Assembly (NCBI GenBank): GCA_030667035.1
Contig: DAOUWQ010000097.1
Coordinates: forward strand, 1-6,079
From: Candidatus Heimdallarchaeota archaeon
GTDB lineage: Archaea > Asgardarchaeota > Heimdallarchaeia > JABLTI01
DNA: 6,079 bases
Direction of reading: 5' to 3'
The notes under the pieces were generated by a model. It saw only the letters and a list, made by a program, of their open reading frames with translations. It was not told where the DNA came from and searched no databases. Positions 4,100-6,079 of this stretch are shown in pieces. Each line of letters starts with the position of its first letter. The first letter of the stretch is position 1. Both the position numbers and the translations under genes were made by a program.

Positions 4100-4465
4100 T
4101 TGGGTAAAATAGCATTTCTAGTAATGACTTCACCGTATAGCTTTCAAAACTCTGATACTGTTGTTCATTTAGCAAAAGCAGCAGTAAAAGCTGGTCATGA
4201 AGTTACAGGCATTTATCTTTACACTGATGGAGTGTATAATGTTGTAAAAGACATTGAACCATCTGATGATAGAGATCGAAATATTCCTGCATTATTTAAG
4301 GAACTTGTCGATGCCGGAATACCTGTTGTTGCTTGTCCTATTTGTGCTGAATATCGTGGCACAATGGGCAAGGAAAAGATTATCGAAGGAAGCAGTTTTG
4401 ATGGTCTTGGTGCTCTTAGTGAGTACGTTGAAGATTCCGACCGGATTCTTATTTTTACAGCTTAA
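4100..4465 (+). CDS. dsrE: DsrE/TusD-family sulfur-relay subunit
   Basis: Catalytic subunit of the DsrEFH (TusBCD) hexamer, which relays persulfide from TusA to later acceptors in the cytoplasm. From the TTG the product is 121 residues and opens LGKIAFLVMTSPYSFQNSD, matching the usual start of the family. The conserved Cys is the first of CPICAEYRG, at residue 79 in this numbering, against Cys78 of characterised homologues; the second Cys (82) is an extra, making a CxxC. The frame extends upstream to an ATG at 4019 (148 residues), but that 27-residue extension shows no family similarity, carries two palindromes and lacks a good Shine-Dalgarno site, so I reject it. First gene of dsrE-dsrF-dsrH, with 13 nt to dsrF. 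Confidence 0.9.
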   Translation: MGKIAFLVMTSPYSFQNSDTVVHLAKAAVKAGHEVTGIYLYTDGVYNVVKDIEPSDDRDRNIPALFKELVDAGIPVVACPICAEYRGTMGKEKIIEGSSFDGLGALSEYVEDSDRILIFTA

Positions 4466-4466
4466 A

Positions 4467-4473
4467 GGGTGAG
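4467..4473 (+). promoter_or_regulatory. Shine-Dalgarno site of dsrF
   Basis: GGGTGAG immediately after the dsrE stop, 5 nt before the ATG at 4479. It fixes the dsrF start and excludes the out-of-frame ATG at 4474. Confidence 0.65.
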
Positions 4474-4478
4474 ATGGT

Positions 4479-4838
4479 ATGGAACGTGTTATTGTTCTCT
4501 TTCGTAAGGGTCCTTACGGTCAAATCAACAGTTTAGAAGGCATTCGTGTCGGGCAAGGGTTACTTGTTTTAGATGTGGAAAACGATGCGGTGTTCATTGA
4601 TGATGGTGTTTTCAATCTCATTAAAAATCAGAACCCCGATGGAATTGGTCATCATTCAGTTATGGGTGCTCTTGAAGCTCTGCACAGGTACGAAGTCCCT
4701 ATCTTTGCACTTGATCAATCACTCGAACAAAGAGGTATCAAAGCAGAAGACCTTGATTCCAAACTTGAAGTGAAAATAATTTCACTTGCTGAGCTTAGCG
4801 AGCTGCTCATTGTGGCAGATGCTACTATTGCTCTTTAG
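4479..4838 (+). CDS. dsrF: DsrF/TusC-family sulfur-relay subunit
   Basis: 119 residues, the usual DsrF/TusC length. Family features: an N-terminal VIVLFRKGPYGQINSLEGI strand-loop, the AVFIDDGVFNLIKNQNPD block (about 37-54) and SLEQRGI (about 81-87). It pairs with the DsrE and DsrH subunits in the alpha2beta2gamma2 complex and is regarded as structural rather than the main persulfide carrier. In line with that, this protein contains no cysteine at all. It sits between dsrE and dsrH, and its stop codon overlaps the dsrH Shine-Dalgarno site, indicating tight translational coupling. Confidence 0.9.
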   Translation: MERVIVLFRKGPYGQINSLEGIRVGQGLLVLDVENDAVFIDDGVFNLIKNQNPDGIGHHSVMGALEALHRYEVPIFALDQSLEQRGIKAEDLDSKLEVKIISLAELSELLIVADATIAL

Positions 4839-4843
4839 GAGGT
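4837..4843 (+). promoter_or_regulatory. Strong Shine-Dalgarno site of dsrH
   Basis: AGGAGGT overlaps the last two bases of the dsrF stop codon and lies 8 nt before the dsrH ATG. It is the best ribosome-binding site in the window. Confidence 0.75.
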
Positions 4844-4851
4844 AATTAAAA

Positions 4852-5181
4852 ATGGTAAAAGTTTTGTACATAACCTCAAAAAGTATCTATACTTGTGCTG
4901 CACAAGGAACTTTACTTGATATTACAAAAAGTCAAATGGATAATGGTCATGATGTTGGTGTTCTCTTAATACAAGATAGCACTTTAGCTGCTTGGAAAGG
5001 TGGAAAGAACATCATTGCTGAGGCAGCAGCTCATGGTGTCGATGTGTATGCAATCAAAGAAGATTTAGAAGCTCGTGGAATTACATGTGACAAGGTTCAT
5101 CCAAGCATAAAACAAGTAGATTATGATGAATCTATTTCCATTATTATGGACAAGTACGAGAAAGTTATCACTTGGTGTTAA
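4852..5181 (+). CDS. dsrH: DsrH/TusB-family sulfur-relay subunit
   Basis: 109 residues, slightly longer than the usual 95-105. Family features: N-terminal strand VLYITSKSIYTCAAQGT, the central VGVLLIQDSTLAAWKGG (about 35-51), VDVYAIKEDLEARGI (about 64-78) and the C-terminal KVITWC, corresponding to the conserved tryptophan end of DsrH. C15 lies near the position of the conserved Cys of DsrH; two further cysteines are seen, one in GITCDK and one as the last residue (C109), so Cys use may differ from the bacterial protein. It completes the DsrEFH set in the canonical gene order. A hairpin and T run follow its stop, so the operon appears to end here. Confidence 0.87.
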   Translation: MVKVLYITSKSIYTCAAQGTLLDITKSQMDNGHDVGVLLIQDSTLAAWKGGKNIIAEAAAHGVDVYAIKEDLEARGITCDKVHPSIKQVDYDESISIIMDKYEKVITWC

Positions 5182-5200
5182 ATTCAATACGCTAAAAATG

Positions 5201-5243
5201 GACTGTCCAATAGATTCTTTGGTACGGTCTCGTATTTTTCTTT
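5201..5243 (+). terminator. Hairpin plus T-run terminator after dsrH
   Basis: GACTGTCCAA (5201-5210) pairs with TTGG-T-ACGGTC (5219-5229): 10 bp with one G-U pair and one bulged T, and an 8-nt loop. A TATTTTTCTTTC tract follows at 5233-5244. It separates the dsrEFH transcript from the mrp gene. Confidence 0.55.
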
Positions 5244-5255
5244 CATTATCAATGA

Positions 5256-5269
5256 TTTAATTTAAAAGG
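5256..5269 (+). promoter_or_regulatory. TATA-like box of the mrp gene
   Basis: TTTAATTTAAAAGG, about 50-60 bp before the mrp ATG. It predicts a transcript start near 5285-5290. The sequence just before it is AT-rich, so the exact box is uncertain. Confidence 0.45.
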
Positions 5270-5276
5270 ATAAGCT

Positions 5277-5308
5277 ACTAACATTTTGTTTGAAGAACAA
5301 AGGTTAGT
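5277..5308 (+). promoter_or_regulatory. Hairpin just before the mrp start codon
   Basis: ACTAAC-A-TTTTGTT (5277-5290) pairs with AACAAAG-GTTAGT (5296-5308): 13 bp with one bulged A and one T-G pair, loop TGAAG. The only Shine-Dalgarno-like bases (AGG, 5301-5303) are inside the 3' arm, so the hairpin could limit translation or act as a DNA operator. Confidence 0.5.
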
Positions 5309-5315
5309 TGTAATT

Positions 5316-6079
5316 ATGTCAAAGAAAGAAGAAAAACCAACACTTTCAGGGCCAGCTATTGACCCAATGAAAGCTAAAACAAAGGCTGCTTTGAAAGACA
5401 TTAAACATGTTTTAATCGTAGCTAGTGGAAAAGGTGGCGTAGGTAAAACTACAATAGCAGTTAATCTCGCTACTGCATTATCTCAAAAAGGACATAAAGT
5501 AGGTATCCTCGACGCAGATATCACCGGTCCAAATGTTCCTAAAATGGTTGGATTGGAAGGTCAGAGACCAGACTATAACGAGGAATTGAAAAAAATCATT
5601 CCTGTTGAATCACCTCATGGAGTCAAAGTAATTTCTATGGAGTTTCTTTTAGAAGACAACACTGATGCTATTATTTGGCGTGGTCCTCTTAAAATGGGAG
5701 CAATCAACCAATTTCTCGGAGATGTCAAGTGGGATGCGTTAGATTTTCTTATTATTGATCTTCCACCTGGAACAAGCGATGAACCATTAAGTATCGCACA
5801 AATGATTCCCGATGCAGATGGGGTAATAATTGTCACTACTCCTCAAGAAGTAGCTTTATTGGATGTTAGAAAATCAATTAATTTCGTAAAGAAAGTAGGA
5901 TTGAAAGTTATTGGTATTGTTGAGAATATGAGTGGTTTCAAATGTCCTCATTGTAGTGAAGTCGTTAATATATTCGGTATTGATGGTGGAAAAAATGCTG
6001 CAAAGGAATTTAATATTCCATTCTTAGGTGCTATTCCACTTAATCCAGAAATAGTTCCATTAGCCGATGCAGGTAAACC
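5316..6079 (+). CDS. mrp: Mrp/NBP35-family Fe-S cluster carrier ATPase, partial at right edge
   Basis: Cytoplasmic P-loop ATPase of the ApbC/Mrp/NBP35 (SIMIBI) class, a dimer that carries a bridging 4Fe-4S cluster and hands it to apo-proteins. 254 codons are visible. Deviant Walker A ASGKGGVGKTT (36-46, signature Lys K39, P-loop K44), switch I LDADITGPNVP (65-75), WRGPLKMGAI (121-130), Walker B IIDLPPGTSDE (147-157), TTPQEVALLDV (174-184), then IVENMSGFKCPHC with the cluster-binding CxxC at C210 and C213. There is no N-terminal MIP18 (DUF59) domain; only about 30 charged residues precede the ATPase, as is common in archaea. The ATG at 5316 is the first start after a stop-free leader and has no strong Shine-Dalgarno site. 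It has its own promoter, but its place next to dsrEFH links sulfur relay with Fe-S assembly. Confidence 0.93.
   Translation, partial: MSKKEEKPTLSGPAIDPMKAKTKAALKDIKHVLIVASGKGGVGKTTIAVNLATALSQKGHKVGILDADITGPNVPKMVGLEGQRPDYNEELKKIIPVESPHGVKVISMEFLLEDNTDAIIWRGPLKMGAINQFLGDVKWDALDFLIIDLPPGTSDEPLSIAQMIPDADGVIIVTTPQEVALLDVRKSINFVKKVGLKVIGIVENMSGFKCPHCSEVVNIFGIDGGKNAAKEFNIPFLGAIPLNPEIVPLADAGK

Noticed and set aside
4254..4472. Open frames inside dsrE and dsrF (also 4573-4773)
   Set aside because: They are frame-shifted shadows of two clear family members and have no start signals.
5615..5836. Minus-strand open frame opposite mrp
   Set aside because: It is antisense to the conserved Walker B region of mrp and shows no protein features.
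1..6079. CRISPR arrays, insertion sequences, attachment sites or replication origins
   Set aside because: I saw no spaced direct repeats, transposase-like frames, tRNA-linked repeats or origin boxes.

Overview
The window looks archaeal, and I infer an AT-rich archaeon. The evidence is TATA-like boxes about 25 bp before expected transcript starts, GGTG-type Shine-Dalgarno sites, a membrane-anchored TroA/ZnuA-type lipid-free binding protein, archaeal sulfur-relay genes and a 5S rRNA of archaeal character. Asgard or another mesophilic lineage is possible, but I cannot fix the phylum from this sequence.

Layout. (1) Positions 1-2358, minus strand: a metal-uptake operon in transcript order of a ZnuA-like binding protein, a DtxR-like regulator and a ZnuB-like permease that runs off the left edge; no ATPase gene is in view. 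A perfect 8+8 bp inverted repeat lies at the expected transcript start of this operon. (2) 2463-2864, plus strand: a small predicted beta-sandwich protein of unknown role. (3) 2930-3210, minus strand: a 5S rRNA gene in circularly permuted order. Its 3' half comes first, a short UGCG loop closes helix I, and its 5' half comes last. Its outer ends form a long helix with a bulge-helix-bulge (BHB)-like motif. Cutting both bulges at the usual place and joining the inner ends would restore the conserved 5S sequence exactly, giving a 120-nt closed circle. (4) 3253-5181: two divergent sulfur-relay operons, dsrE2-tusA on the minus strand and dsrE-dsrF-dsrH on the plus strand, separated by a regulatory region unusually rich in inverted repeats. 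(5) 5316 to the right edge, plus strand: an Mrp/NBP35-type Fe-S carrier ATPase with its own promoter and a hairpin in front of its start codon.

The genes form two themes: divalent metal uptake with its regulator, and persulfide transfer (TusA, DsrE2, DsrEFH) beside an Fe-S cluster carrier. The outstanding item is the permuted, apparently splice-circularised 5S rRNA gene. All alignments were made by eye and no database search was run.
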